From assembly GCA_947846985.1 (NCBI GenBank), contig CANTUZ010000025.1, forward strand, positions 13,638,100 through 13,702,099: 64,000 nucleotides of DNA. The letters run 5' to 3'. Below are positions 24,001 to 39,000 of the stretch, piece after piece (position 1 is the stretch's first letter; each line of letters begins with the position of its first letter). Origin of the DNA: Fratercula arctica (lineage: Eukaryota > Chordata > Aves > Charadriiformes > Alcidae). The notes beneath the pieces were generated by a model, which did not search any database, had not been told where the DNA came from, and was given only the letters and a program-made list of their open reading frames with translations. A program made the position numbers and the translations under genes.

Positions 24001-27000
24001 CTTCTGTTGTGGGGTTGTTGAGGGTCGAAAAAGAGCAGGCGCCGATTGCTACCACAACGGTGCATCGGCGGCAATATCGCACTAACGGAGACTCTCTGAT
24101 TCCCATCCATAAGCTGATTCGTCAACTAGAGGTTCAAGGAGTGATCAGCAAGACTCGCTCACCCTTTAACAGTCCTATATGGCCGGTGCGAAAATCTAAT
24201 GGAGAGTGGAGGCTAACTGTAGACTATTGTGGCCTGAATGAAGTCACGCCACTGTTGAGCACTATCGTGCCGGACATGCTACAACTCCAGTATGAACTGG
24301 AGTCCAAGGCAGCCAAGTAGTATGCCACGATTGATATAGCGAATGCGTTCTTCTCAATCCCTTTGGCAGCAGAGTGCAGGCCACAGTTTGCTTTCACTTG
24401 GAGGGGCATCCAGTACACCTGGAATCGACTGCCCCAGGGGTGGAAACACAGCCCCACCATTTGCCATGGACTGATCCAGACTGCACTGGAACAGGGTGAA
24501 GCTCCAGAACATCTGCAATGCATTGATGACATCATTGTATGGGGAAACACAGCCGAAGAAGTTTTTGAGAAAGGGGATAAAATAGTCCGAATCCTTCTGA
24601 AAGCTGGTTTTGCCATAAAACGAAGTAAGGTCAAGGGACCTGCACAGGAGATCCAGTTCTTAGGAATAAAATGGCAAGATGGGTGCCGCCAGATCCCAGT
24701 GGATGTGATCAACAAAATAGCAGCTATGTCTCCACCAACTAGTAAAAAGGAAACATAAGCTTTCTTAGGCATTGTGGGTTTTTGGAGGATGCATATCCCA
24801 GATTACAGTCTGATTGTAAGCCCTCTGTACCAAGTAACCCGGAAGAAGAACGATTTTAAATGGGGTCCTGAGCAACGACAAGCTTTTGAACAAATCAAAC
24901 AGGAAATAGTCCATGCAGTGGCCCTGGGGCCAGTCCGGGCAGGACAAGATGTGAAAAACGTGCTCTACACCGCAGCCGGGGAGAATGGCCCTACCTGGAG
25001 CCTCTGGCAGAAAGCACCAGGGGAGACCCGAGGTCGACCCCTAGGGTTTTGGAGTCGGGGATACAGAGGATCTGAAGCCCGCTACACTCCAACAGAAAAG
25101 GAGATATGGGCAGCATATGAAGGGGTTCGAGCTGCTTCGGAGGTGGCTGGTACAGAAGCACAGCTCCTCTTAGCACCTCGACTGCCGGTGCTGGGTTGGA
25201 TGTTCAAAGAAAGGGTCCCCACCACACATCACGCAACTGATGCTACATGGAGTATGTGGATTGCACTGATCACACAGCGAACTCTAATGGGAAACCCCAG
25301 TCGTCCAGGAATTCTGGAAGTGATCATGGACTGGCCAGAAGGCAAGGATTTTGGAATGTCACCAGAGGAGGAGGTGATGCGTGCGGAAGAGGCCCCACCA
25401 TATAATAAACTGCCAGAAAATGAGAAGCAATATGCCCTGTTCACTGATGGGTCTTGCCAGATTGTGGGAAGGCATCGCAAGTGGAAGGCTGCTGTGTCGA
25501 ATCCTACACGACAAGTTGCAGAAGCCAGTGAAGGACAAGGTGAATCGAGCCAGTTTGCAGAGGTGAAAGCCATCCAGCTGGCTTTGGACATTGCCGAGCG
25601 AGAAAAATGGCCAGTACTTTCTCTCTACACTGACTCATGGATGGTGGCAAACGCTCTGTGGGGGTGGTTACAGCAGTGGAAGCAGGGCAACTGGCAGCGC
25701 AGAGGCAAACCCATCTGGGCTGCTGACCTGTGGCAAGATATTGCTGCCCGGATAGAGAATCTGGTTGTGAAAGTACGCCACGTAGATGCCCATGTACCCA
25801 AGAATCGGGCCACGGAGGAACATCAGAACAACCAGCAGGTGGATCGGGCTGCCAGGATTGAAGTGGCTCAAGTGGATCTGGATTAGCAACATAAGGGTGA
25901 ACTATTCATAGCTCGGTGGGCCCATGAGACCTCAGGCCATCAAGGAAGAGATGCGACATATAGATGGGCTCGTGACCGAGGGGTGAACTTGACCATGGAC
26001 ACTATTGCACAGGTCATCCATGAATGTGAAACATGTGCTGCAATCAAGCAAGCCAAGCGTTTGAAGCCTCTTTGGTATGGAGGACGATGGTTGAAATATA
26101 AATATGGGGAGGCCTGGCAGATTGATTATATCACACTGCCACGAACCCGTCAAGGCAAGCGCTATGTGCTCACCATGGTGGAAGCAACCACTGGATGGCT
26201 GGAAACATACCCTGTGCCCCATGCCACTGCCCGGAATACTATCCTGGGCCTTGAAAAGCAAGTCCTGTGGTGACATGGCACCCCAGAGAGAACTGAGTCG
26301 GACAACGGGACTCATTTCCAAAACAGCCTCATAGACACCTGGGCCAAAGAGCATGGTATTGAGTGGGTATATCACATCCCCTATCACACACCAGCCTCTG
26401 GGAAGATAGAACGGTACAATGGACTGTTAAAAAGTACACTGAGAGCACTGGGTGGTGGGATATACTTTTAGCAAAGGCTACCTGGCTAGTTAACACCAGG
26501 GGATCTACCAATCGGGCTGGCCCTGCCCAATCAAAACTTCCACGTACCGTAGAAGGGGATAAAGTCCCCGTAGTGCACATGAAGAATATGTTAGGGAGAC
26601 GGTCTGGGTTAGTCCTGCCTCAGGCAAAGGCAAACCTATCCGTGGGATTGCTTTTGCCCAAGGACCTGGGTACACTTGGTGGGTAATGTGGAAGGATGGG
26701 GAAGTCCGATGTGTACCTCATGGGGATCTGATTTTGGGTGAGAATAGCCAATGAAGCAAATTGTGTGTTGTTGATTGCCATGTAACACTGTCACTGTATG
26801 TCCTCGTTACTATAATTGCTATTGGCTGTACTACATTAAGAATCACCCAAATTAAGGACAGATGGACTTTGATGAAGAATTGAGTAAAGCAAAGTGGTGA
26901 TGGGATCAGAACTGACCTCAGCAGCTGGCGCCCAGCAACTTCCTCAAGATCTACATCTTCAGTCCATGGACTGTGGGCATGATCCACGCTGGGTACACCA

Positions 27001-30000
27001 GCTGCAAGCTCCAAAAATACAGCATGCAACAGTCCAGCACCACACACCATCTCACCTGCCCTGAGAGACTGTTCTAACAGATGGAGCCCAAAGCCGTGGA
27101 TTAAATAAACTCAACGGACATTTTAGAGGGATGGCCCATAGACTAAGGCATTACATCTGTATGAATATGTATGTGTATATATATATATATAGGTATTCTA
27201 TAAGACAGTGGAAAGTGGTGACAATTGATTGGAACCTGTAAGATCTGGGCATGGCAAAAATGGTATGGAATAAGGGGTGGATAATGTCCTGGTTCTGGTG
27301 GGGATAGGGTTAATTCTCCCCGGGCTCCGGCAGGGACACAGGTATTCCATCCCATGTGAGCCATGCCCACCCTGAGCTGCAGGGGGAGGGAGCAGGAAGT
27401 CTCGGCTTGGGAGCTGGCCAAGGCGGAGGCGTCCTGGGTCTGGTCCGTGAGTGGCAGTTCCTTAATCGTGTTTGTACATACATTCCTCTGGCCCTGTTTA
27501 CTGTTGTTGTTTCCTTGTTCCCTTTTGCTGTTCTGTTAAACTGCCTTTGTCTCAACCCACGAGTTTTGCCTTTTTCTTCCGATTCTTCCCCGTGTTGGGG
27601 AAAGCTTTGAGACAGGGGCATGTGGTTCTTTGTTGCTGTCTGAGGCCAAACCACCACAACAAAAACACAAGCCTAAAAAAGAAATGTCTTTCTCTTTATA
27701 GAAATTCAGTAATTTTTTCAAGGTTTTTTTTTTTTTTTAAACTAACAACACCGTGGCAATCAATTTAATTGTAATGTCAGGTAGAGAGATGCATTTACAT
27801 TACCTGCAAAAATGCCATAAAGCTAAAGCAGAACAGTTTAAAAGTATCCATCTGCCATAGTCATCGATAATGCAACTACCTTCCTGGATAACGATTAGGG
27901 CATCCAAAGAGGGTTTTTTTCTGGGTTTGGTTTTGTTGGTTTTTTTTTTTTTTAAATAAAGAGCATTACTTTGTTGCAGTATAAATAAAATATTATTTTT
28001 TCACAATACCTTAAAAATACTTTAAGAATTATAGTCTCTAATAATCATAAGGCTTTCAAACTTACCTAGTATAAGCTGTGTACTCTTGGTGCTGCTAGCT
28101 GAACCATGGGATACTGTATCACTACAGCTTGAAATTCCAGAAAATTCAGAGGAATGCACATCTAAGTGATTGTGTATGGTCTGCCCACACCAGTCAGTAT
28201 ATGGAATGTCTGAAAAATCTGAGAGAAACAAGATGTTGCATCTTTGTTATTCATACTTTTCCTCACTTCAGATGATTTTCTTATTTTTTTAACAATGTTA
28301 AGCATGCAAGACACGGATGCACTAAGTATGGTAACTATCAGTTTATAAACCAGATAGAAACTAGATTTTTTATTTTGGACAAATCATACTCAAAACGTCT
28401 AAAAGTAACTTTTTTTTTAATCTTATAATACTCGAGTGAAAATAATCAACTCTTAAGCACTGACAGAAGCCTAAAAAACTGTAATCACACGTAGAACTCA
28501 TGTAAAATAGAGCATGGATATATCAATAACATAATAAAGATGCTCTTGCATACGCACAAGCTTTTTATTCATACAATTACCACAGGTCTTGCAGCAAGGG
28601 CTCTGACTACATCAACAGAAAGATGTGACAAGTAAGATTCTTCTGGGAGGTTTCACTATCCATAGCCTTTGGCATTTTGGATGTAAAGAGATGAATGTAA
28701 AATCCAAGCTTTTAATTGTTGCACAGTTAACAGAACCACAGAAAAACAGGTCTGAAGGGACTTCTGGAGATCACCTAGTTTAACCCCTTGCTCAAAGAAG
28801 GGCTCACTTCAAAATGAGATCAAGTTACACTGCAAAGAGTTTTTCCCCTTATGTTTAACTGGAATTTCCATTCCTACAGCACGTGTCCGTGATCTCCTGT
28901 CCTTTGGCTTTGTGCTTCTGACAAGAGCCTGGCTCTGCCTCATCTGTAATCCCCTCATGCTAATTGAAGACTACAATTGGGATTTTATTTGCCATCTCTT
29001 CTTGATACTGAACTTGAGATCAAACTCGGCGCTCTCGGCCATCCCTCACATTTTGTCTATCACCCCCCTTGCCAAAAGTACTCTTTAAGTGTTACTACCT
29101 GAATGCATAACACTGCTGTAAAATGGTAAGGATTCCTATTGAGTAGAAAATGCAATTTCCATTACGGGATTATCTTTTTATTATTATATACACTGTAAAA
29201 AGGCATGTAACTGGAAGGTCTGCAGAGGAGGTTAAGAAGAAAATCATTCTGAATCTGATCTGAATCTCAAAATATGAAGAAAGATGACTAAATCCCAGAA
29301 GTTACAGCTCAACTTCAACAGACTCAATCAGATTTCCTTTGGTTTTTTTTATGGTACAGACTTGCTTTGAAGTCAGACTTTTCATTAGTTTGAATGCAAA
29401 CCTCAGTTTTCAGGACGTTGATTTTTAAGTACTAAATAAGGTTTTGAATTTTATATTTTGATAAGCTTTTATAAATATTTAACTACTAACTACTACTACT
29501 AGAAGCAGAAAAGATGGAAATGACCACAGAAATACCATTGGTTACACAGTGAGCTTATTAAGGAGAATTCATTTCAAGGTCAATAGTAAGAAAAAAAAAA
29601 GCAAGCAACAACAAAACCCTTACAGATTCATCAATTTAAAAGATGAACAAAATTCTATATTTTCATTCAGTTTTATCACACTTCTCCCACAGGGAACACT
29701 AACCTGTACGACTATATGAAGAGTTCACTTTGTTGTTAGGATGATAACCCAGTATTTGAATGCAGACACAGTAAAGGCAGTTCTCATCTGTGTGCTCCTG
29801 TAGCCCCGTATCCTCTGTATTTTCTAAAAACTGAGAGGCATCTGAACGGCTGGTATTCATTATTTCTGTGAGACTGATCTGCTGTCGGAGCATCTGAAAA
29901 GGACTTTTGACAACATCACTTGTACCTGATGGAACACCTGTAGATAAGCAATTAGACATCAGAAAAAACAAAACCACACAACCAACAGTTAATAAAACAT

Positions 30001-33000
30001 TATATCAATTAAATTTCCCCTTTTAAGCCTTTTAAGGTTGGAAGGGGCACGTGTGTGAAGATCTAGAAACTTTTTTTGAATGGTTAAGCTCCCAAGATTT
30101 GTTAGCATTTGGGAAATAAACATCACATCTTAGTCCCGGCTTATCATATATAACAAAACATTGCAAAGGACAGAATTCAACCTCTAAACACACATACCGT
30201 AAGAAGATATGTGGTAAACCCTGACATTATATCAACATTAGTAATAGTAGTGCCCACGTAACATTAATATGTTATGAATTTTCATAGTATCAAACAAGAT
30301 TAGTACAACAATATACCAGGTGTATAAATGACATATGCACCAATGAAAACAGAAACAATTTAACAAACTGTAACTTAGTGCCTGTAATAGGATGAAACTA
30401 GACTCAAAAAGCAGAAACAAGCCTAAGGCACTGTAGTGACATGCTCTTCCCTAGGTGGAAAATACCAACAATTTTGAACAGGCATTACTTTACACTGAAG
30501 CTTAGTCAACTACAGAAACACACTTTCAGGAAAGTCATCTTTGTATATTACATTAACAACACAAAAGAAAAAAAAAAAACAGTAAGATGTGCCTATTTGG
30601 ATATTCAAGGTGCTTGTAATAAAGTTCCAGTTAACTAAGAAGCAAGACAACAGCTATCGTATACTACTGTAGGACCAGTATCAATGTTTCTTTTTCAGTC
30701 GTCCTACTGAAAAGATATATACTGATGCCCTACAGATTTCTGACTGCTCTGGAGTAGAAAGAAAGCGCATTCCAGAACAAGACAGGCATTACAGAGCACT
30801 TGCAATTTTCTTGTACCACGTTCCATCACCTCCGCTGATCAACTGTTACAGAAACATCACAGAAAAGACAAAATTTACACATCTAACGCCTTTATTGGTT
30901 CCCATAAATTCACATGTAATCAAAGGGGAATCAAAATATAACAGCTCAATATATATGTGGCATACATGTTTTAGCTTGAATTTTGTTACTTTCTTTAATG
31001 CAGTATGACTACCAGTCTTCAATTAACATTAGCTCATATTATAATCAAAGATACGTAGACTTTCCTTCTTAGTTTATTAGAGTTGGATCAAGCTTTAAAG
31101 CAACACCACATTATCTTGAACTACATAAAACAGGGAAATAACAGCCCACTATCCTGAATCCAGAACACAGCGCTCAAAAATTAACAGCTAAAAATAACCT
31201 TTTCTGTAAAGAAAAACCAACAAATAAAACCCAACACCCCACCCAATGCACAAACAAACGATAGAAAGGTACAGAAGAGGAACAAAACCAATACCTTCTG
31301 CATCAGGTGCAAAGACCCTAGCTCCATGGTCATCAAATGGAGGTGTGGTTTTCTTCTGGAAATATGGAGTTTCCTTTACCTGGAATATTCAAGCAAAAGT
31401 TAAAATTAGCACAAGTGATAATTATATATAAAGGAAAACCAGACATTGTTTATGAGGAAATAAAATGTCAATTTTTTACTTCAGGAAAAAGATCTAATTA
31501 AGAATGGGCTCCTGAGTAGTAAAGAAAAGCCAATGAGAAAAACATAGATTTGTGAATGAACATTTATTAAACGAGGCTTATGAACAGTCAGTAAATAGTA
31601 AAACACAGTGGTGACAGGCTGTAAAGAAACCAGTGACCCAGAAGTGGCTATTAATGATCTCTCCACAATCACTCTACAACACTGGAGACCTTGGGAAAGT
31701 AGAGCAAAACCACCCAGGACATCTAAAACGTTGCCTGTAGGATGATAGAGTTGAGATGTGTCTTAACTCTACAAAAAGAGATGAGAGAAAAGAAGTGAGG
31801 GAACATAAACATGCCATAAAAACCGTGGAGGAGAGAGAAATAAAATAGTAATTTCATAAAGGGGAAAAATAAGCAGGTATGACAGAAAACCTTGCATTTG
31901 CACTAGCTTTAGTAATTTTTTGAGATTAGTAAGAAAGGAATTTAGGTTTGATAGGCAAAGACTAAGTAAACTAAAGATAAGGAAGCCACTGATTTACCTT
32001 TGACATAGACCATGTCCTGTTTTTGGTAATTAGCTAACAGAATATTAAACATTGCGATGCATCAGTTTGTTAGATGGGAATGTGTTTGAACGAAGTAGAG
32101 AGAGGAAGGCAATTGATAAGACACTTAAGATAATCTGTTTTAACTTAAAGAAATATACCTGTGAGGTTAGGTAAAGACAATATAATTTAATGCGATGATG
32201 ACAGATATACAAGTAAAGTAATATTAAATCAAGATCACGGTAGCAGAAAGTTTACTGTGGGATGTGGCAGTCTGGTGAAGTTCCCGCTGACTGGAAAAGG
32301 GGAAACAGAACCTCCATTTTCAAAAAGGGAAAAAAGGATGACCCAGGGAACTACAGACCGGTCAGTCTCACCTCTGTGCCTGGCAAGATCATGGAGCAGA
32401 TCCTCCTGGAATCTCTGCTAAGGCACATGGAAAGTAAGGAGGTGATTGGTGACAGCCAACATGGCTTCATCAAGGGCAAATCATGCCTGACAAATCTGGT
32501 GGCCTTCTATGATGTTGCCACAGCATTGGTAGATAAGGGGAGAGAACCGACATCATCTACCTGAACTTATGCAAAGTGTTTGACACTGTCCCACGCAACA
32601 TCCTGGTCTCTAAATTGGAAAAGCATGGATTGGATGGATGGACCACTGAGTGGATAAGGAACTGGCTGGATGGCCACAGTCAATGGCTCAATGTCCACAT
32701 GGAAACCGGTGACGAGTGGCATTCCTCAGGGGTCAGTACTGGGACCAGTGCTGGTTAACATCTTTGTCGGTGACATGGACAGTGGGATTGAGTGCACCCT
32801 CAGCAAGTTTGCCGACGACACCAAGCTGTGTGGAACGGTCAACATGCTGGAAGAAAGGGATGCCATCCAGAGGGACCCAGACAGGCTTGAGAGGTGGGCC
32901 CGTGTGAACCTCATGAAGTTCAACCAGGCCAAGTGCAAGGTCCTGCACCTGGGTCATGGCAATCCCAGGCACAAATACAGGCTGGGCGGAGAATGGATCG

Positions 33001-36000
33001 AGAGCAGCCCTGAGGAGAAGGACTTGGGGGTGTTGGCGGACGAGAAGCTCAACATGAGCAGGCAATGCGCACTTGCAGCCCAGAAGGCCAAGCATATCTG
33101 CATCAAAAGAACCATGGCCAGCAGGTCGAGGGAGGTGATTCTGCCCCTCTACTCCACTCTGGTGAGACCCCATCTGGAGTACTGCGTCCAGCTCTGGAGT
33201 CCTCAGCACAAGAAGGACATGGACCTGTTGGAATGTGTCCAGAGGAGGGCCACAAAGATGATCCGAGGGCTGGAGCACCTCTCCTATGAGGACAGGCTGA
33301 GAGAGTTGGGGTTGTTCAGCCTGGAGAAGAGAAGGCTCTGGGGAGACCTTATAGCAGCCTTCCAGTACTTGAAGGGGGCCTACAGGAAGGATGGGGAGGG
33401 ACTCTTTATTAGGGAGTGTAATGATAGGACACGGGGTAATGGCCTCAAACTGAAAGAGGGTAGATTTAGATTGGATATCAGGAAGAAATTCTTCACTTTA
33501 AGGGTGGTGAGGCACTGGAACAGGTTGCCCAGGGAAGTTGTGGATGCCCCATCCCTGGAGGTGTTCAAGGCCAGGCTGGATGAGGCTTTGAGCAGCCTGG
33601 TCTAGTGGGAGGTGTCCCTGCCCATGGCAGGGGGGTTGGAACTAGATGATCTTTAAGGTCCCTTCCAACCTGAACCATTCTGTGATTCTGCGATTATGCA
33701 CATCATTTATGGTTGACCAAAGAACATATCAATTAGTTAGCTAAAGAGGTATTAACAAATGCCCACAGACTATGCTAATTTTAGTATAAAAGCTAGCTGT
33801 CAACTAAAAATCTTATTACAGCATATTTATGCTACCACTGTTTAACACACTTTAACCTAGTCTGTGTCATTATTTGTCTAATAATACAAAACAGACTAGC
33901 ACTTTTCTGTAAACAGGGTTAGAAAAGTAACTCTTGTTCTCCAAAACGCATTCCTTGGAAGTACCACATCCTGTTTTCCTCATTTCTGTAGATCTAATCT
34001 ATTCTGATGATAATGCATCAGTTAACTACCTTCCAGTATGAAAATGCAAATGAATCCATTAAGTTATCATATACATACCTGAAATATTTCATTGATATCC
34101 ACTGGGAGAGCAAGACCAATGTAATCATCGGAGCTACCATATGTAGCATTAGAAACCATGGAGCGAACAGAGGAGGAGCGCTGAAGTGTGTTTTGGTTAA
34201 TAGGACTTAATAAATCTTCTTTATCTAACGAAGCATAACTTAAAGCTTTCATAAACCTGTAACATTGAAATAATAAATCACAATCTTGGTAAATCTCTCA
34301 TTCTGGCACAGTACAAGTAAGAAGGACTGCTGATACAAAGACTATCCTCATCTTCCCATTGCAGAACCCAGAGCTTGTTATTCTGACAAATTACAGCTGT
34401 AAGCTCATTGCTTTTGTTCTGTCTCATGTTGTATTACATGGTTTGGCAGTTCCTCAGGTAAAAATTTGTGATTTTTTTTGAAAGTCCTGGGACAGGGACT
34501 TGAAAGATAGCAGGATGGAACTTCTGCTTAAGGGGTTGCCAACCCTGTATAACACAAGTATTCTCCAACTTACCAGGCTTCGAAGATTTACAGCCCAGAC
34601 ACAGTCAGTAAAGATTTAGGCTTTTAAACTGCTAATGCAGAGCTTGAGCCTGCTAGGTACCAGAGATGCGAGCAAGGAGCATTTTTTTCCTGTGTTCTAA
34701 AGGAGCCACCCACTGGGTCACCCAAGTATGGAAAAAGAATTTGCTCAACATGAACAGACAAAGAACAAACATGAACTTGCGCAGAGAGCAGAGCTGACTG
34801 TGACAAGCAGCCTGAGGAACAAAGAAAGAAATAGGTTGGGAAAGGAGACAGGAGAGAGAAGGCTGGAGAACAAGTCCTCAGTGCTGATCAGCATCCCGAT
34901 GATGGAAATTCTCTCATTTGGCGCTCTCTCATTTTACTTCTCATTGAGGATAAAAACCTATGAATGCTTTCTGCTAATCAACCTAAGTAGATGATCTATG
35001 CAGTGGATTAAAGCTTCCTAGTAAAAAGAGACATTCCTTAGGAACAGTAAATTTTTATTATATTACTGCAAATTATTATACATTGGAAGGTAAGTACAGC
35101 GAACATTTTATTTCTTGAGATGGACTTTCTGCCTTAGAAATCATTTTCTATCTTTTTTTTGTTTTAGATGGACAATTAAAACGTCTTCTCATCCATAACA
35201 TCCTAAGAGATTTATACCGAGATAAAAATAAATTATTATGGTTTGACTATGCATTGTTCAAGACGTTATTATGCGATGGGAATGTGCAGAACACAGATTA
35301 CAGGACATGAACAGTTTTCTTGCTACTAATTCTGACCAATGCTAATTACAGTAGCAGTTGCAATAAAACTCAAGCCATACTTCAAAACCTAGAGTTACCA
35401 ATTGCATTAGTTATTTCATAATAAAGCATTTTATAATTACTCTCAATATAAAGATATATGTATTAATCCTAAACATTTGTCCCTGCTTCTCTTGGAAAAG
35501 CTAACAGATATATCATTAGTAGTGATAAACACTGATAAGTTTTCATGAAATCATGTCTGCAGGTAATGGGGTGAGAGCTATGATCAGAATTTGAGACATG
35601 CACCTTAACATTTTTGGTTGGTCTTTAAAGACAGAGGTGGAAAATTTAGCCTCATAAAATAATTTGTGCAAAGAAATAAGCTTTTCAACCTTTTGAACGA
35701 ATGGAACAACTAGAAACATCACTGAAGTCAATTTACAGCTGCTACTTGCTATGAACACCTGAATTTGTGAATGAAGCATGAATCAAAGAAAATTTTCTGA
35801 AGACTGACAGAAGAATGGCCTTAGAAGACAAAAAAGGACAGAACGTTTCTTTCCAATTTATTACTTAAACAGCAGTTAAAGAATATTTAGCTGGAAGTAG
35901 TAACATACTCTGAAATTAAAAGGACCACAATTATTTAGTGGAGACACTCAGCTGTAACCAGTAAGAAAAATACATATACTAGTTAAATCATAGTCTTTCC

Positions 36001-39000
36001 AATCAATTATATCAGTAACCAAGACAATCTGTCAATCTTTTCTAATATGTACATCTGCAATTTTTTAACCTTCTCCGAGAGACATGAGCACTCCAGTCAT
36101 TTCAGTTCAACGTTAAACAGGTCAGCTCAAATCCTGGAGCCTAACCACTGATATGAGAGATCATGAATGGCTAAGCACTAGGAATACTGTTAGTATTACA
36201 CTGCATGCTGAGTCTCAGGATGAAAGTCCACTGCAGAGAGGCTGCTTTGCATATCAAGGGCATGACTGCAAGGAACAGTACAGCATGACTACAGCCACGA
36301 CAGAATCTGTACTGCCTGTGAAATGACACTGATTTGTTCCTGCATTAGCACAGGAAGCCCGTGACAGAGCAAGGAACAGCACTTCTGATTTCCAGGATGG
36401 TGCAGCTTAACTACTGAATCATCCTTAATTTAATCAGCACACTCAGTCTAGTTCTAACTTGACTGAACAAAGGGAACAAAACTTATCTTTTGTGGCATCT
36501 TTGCAGAATCATGTGAAAATATAGAAAAAATTAATGTTGCTTTTAATCAGGAAGGAAACCAGTAGTAATAAACATGTACTATAGACACTCAACTGGGTAT
36601 GTGGATTGAAAATTCAGGGACCAGGCATTTGCTCTTCTGTGCAGTAAGGAAGTGACTAATGTGCTGGTAACTTCTCCCCTTTCTCTCACGTAAGAAATAT
36701 TTACCTAATATTTAGGTAAAAACAGATAGAAAGTGTCTTTTCCCTTTCAATAGTAATCTGAAAATCCAATCCACTAGCTAAAAGTTTGGGAAGTAGAATA
36801 GCTTTTAAGATAAAGTTGTTAAGCACTGACTGTAGCTGCTGGGAACAGTGTCAATGTCATAAACTAGATATTTTATATAACTATCCAATTAGTCTTCAGA
36901 AGAGTTAATATTACTCAAAAATAAAGAGGTGACATTGCAATCTAAAAATAAACCCTATGAGTAAAATCTTTGCTCTGTTGTAGCTAAGAAGCCAAACTTA
37001 CGTTCATATAAGTGGTACCAGTATCTCACCACTGGCCTCAGTGCCACAGTGAACAGTAATATAGCATATCGGCAGGAGTCCCTGCCCTAAAACCTCACCA
37101 AGTGACATCGAGAAAATCCTCTTCTGAAATATAGCTCTGACTGCACAAGCAATTTTGTGTGATTGTAACTTTAGTAATGTTAGCAGTGCAATTGCATTTA
37201 AATATTAAAAAAGTTAAATAGGAAGCAAATGTGACAGAAGGAAACATACTCCTTCGTCACTAAGCATTAAAGGGACTGAGGACAGCTATGAAAGCTGGGC
37301 TTCTCTGACAGCACTTACAAAGTTCAGACTTCTCATTAGCCTATTCTCCTAATATTGGTACTGCTTTCAGCAAAGTTATGAATCATCCTGCAAACAAGTG
37401 TCACTTTTAGATGAAGTTGGAAAAAATATTAGAAAGATACTTATTTAATTGCTCTTACAGCTTTGAAATAAGAAATAAGCACATAATCTCTTACCGGCTT
37501 GGGGTCAGCCGAGAATCCAGGCTGCCAGACTTCATGGTAATAGTGTCAGTAAACAGCACATCCTTTGCTGGAGATGCTAGGGCTTCTGAGTGAGACAGTG
37601 AAGGATGCATTCTCTGCTGTTGTAAGCGTTTTAGTGTAGCATAACCAAAGGCATCTCGAGAACTTGTGTAGCTAAAGTTATAGTCAGCAAGACTTTTTAT
37701 TGTGGCAAGAGAAGGAGCCTTAAGAGACTGGGCTCTTCGGGGAAGTGTATGAGAAGACCCTGGTAGTACCAGGGATACAGAGTTGGATTTTGAGAGAGGC
37801 AGGTGGTTAGACTGCGGTGTTGAACAGTGACTTGGTTTAACTGTTTTTGTGCTTACCACAGTACTCAAACTTCCACAGTCAGTATCTACATTTGTAGTGT
37901 CCACACCTACCGTCTCCCTTGAAGGGCTAGAGCTCATTGAACTTATGCCACTTGTTGTGGTATCTGTATTAAAACTTAAGCTACGACTCTTGAAATGTGT
38001 TTGTGTAGTACCATCTCCTATTAGCCTTTCTCTGCTTGTGTTTTCCTGGTGAATTTCATTTCCAAGACCTTTTGGCAGCTTCAGATCATTTTCTCCAATA
38101 CTTGGGGTACTATCAGTATCTTCCATGTGCTTACTTCCAACAAAAGAAGTTTCTAATCGTAAAGTCTGGATTTTAGGAGCTCTGAAAAAAGGGTTGAATT
38201 CTTCCCTGGCAGGAAAGTCTATGCTACTGGAAGGTTCTGTTACAGTACGATTTCGCCTCAGGCCTGATTTACAGTCAGATGTTAGCTTTCCTCCTTTTGG
38301 ATCACTGCTACTTCTATGTTTTTTATTAGGTAGAGTAAGAGAGTTTAGAATGCGATTTTTCACAAGTCTGCTAGAAGAAAAAAAAGGAAAGGGACTATGG
38401 TCTTTGTCCTTTGAAGGTCCAGGTCTATCATAAAATATTTGTTCTGCATCTTCAGTAATATCTAGGAAGAATGTACTAGTGCAAGTACTACCAAAACGGT
38501 CATCCTCCATGATGAACATACCTGAAATTATATGAGACATTGTCACTAAAAATGGACATTTCTTCAAAGTGTATAAACCATGTTGTGAAAAAGTAAGCAA
38601 TTCTATAAAAGCTAAAATGGGAGACTATGTGTTTTACCACAATTTTAATTCATCATTTTTTCTGCAGAACTTTGTACTGTAAATTAAGTATCTTCAGGAG
38701 TACCCAAGCTGAAAGTCTCATTGCTTCAAAAGAAGAGCCACACTATCTTATTTCAGTACAAATATCCAGCTACTAGGATTACAACTGATGCACTGCTTTA
38801 ATGATATCTAAAAATGGTATATTTCTGGATTTAAATTCCAAATATCAATAGCAAAATTAAAATGTATTAGATACACAAAATATACAAGAATTTAAATACA
38901 GTAATACTGTATATGTGTGTGTGTGTATACACACAGAATATATATTCTAAATATTCCTTTATTCCTTTGAGGACAAACAAGTAAATGTATCATTAGGTAT

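Larger units (their letters stand above)
21291..27658 (+). mobile_element. ERVL-like endogenous retrovirus, nearly full length, decayed
   Basis: A 6.37-kb provirus lying antisense to RICTOR in the intron between exons 28066-28218 and 19321-19444. Layout: 5' LTR, primer-binding site, gag region, protease, reverse transcriptase, RNase H, integrase, purine-rich stretch near 27266-27284, 3' LTR. No env frame is seen, as is usual for ERVL. The two LTRs differ at many positions and by indels, so the insertion is old. A target duplication is not clean: AAAAC precedes the 5' LTR, and AAAAC occurs three bases past the 3' LTR. Several nonsense codons make it non-functional. Confidence 0.93.

Noticed and set aside
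24224..25892. Several minus-strand frames of 60-180 codons across the ERV
   Set aside because: They are shadows of the pol frame. Protein motifs are found only on the + strand.
32733..33278. 181-codon minus-strand frame within the CR1 at 32256
   Set aside because: Antisense shadow of the CR1 reverse transcriptase frame.
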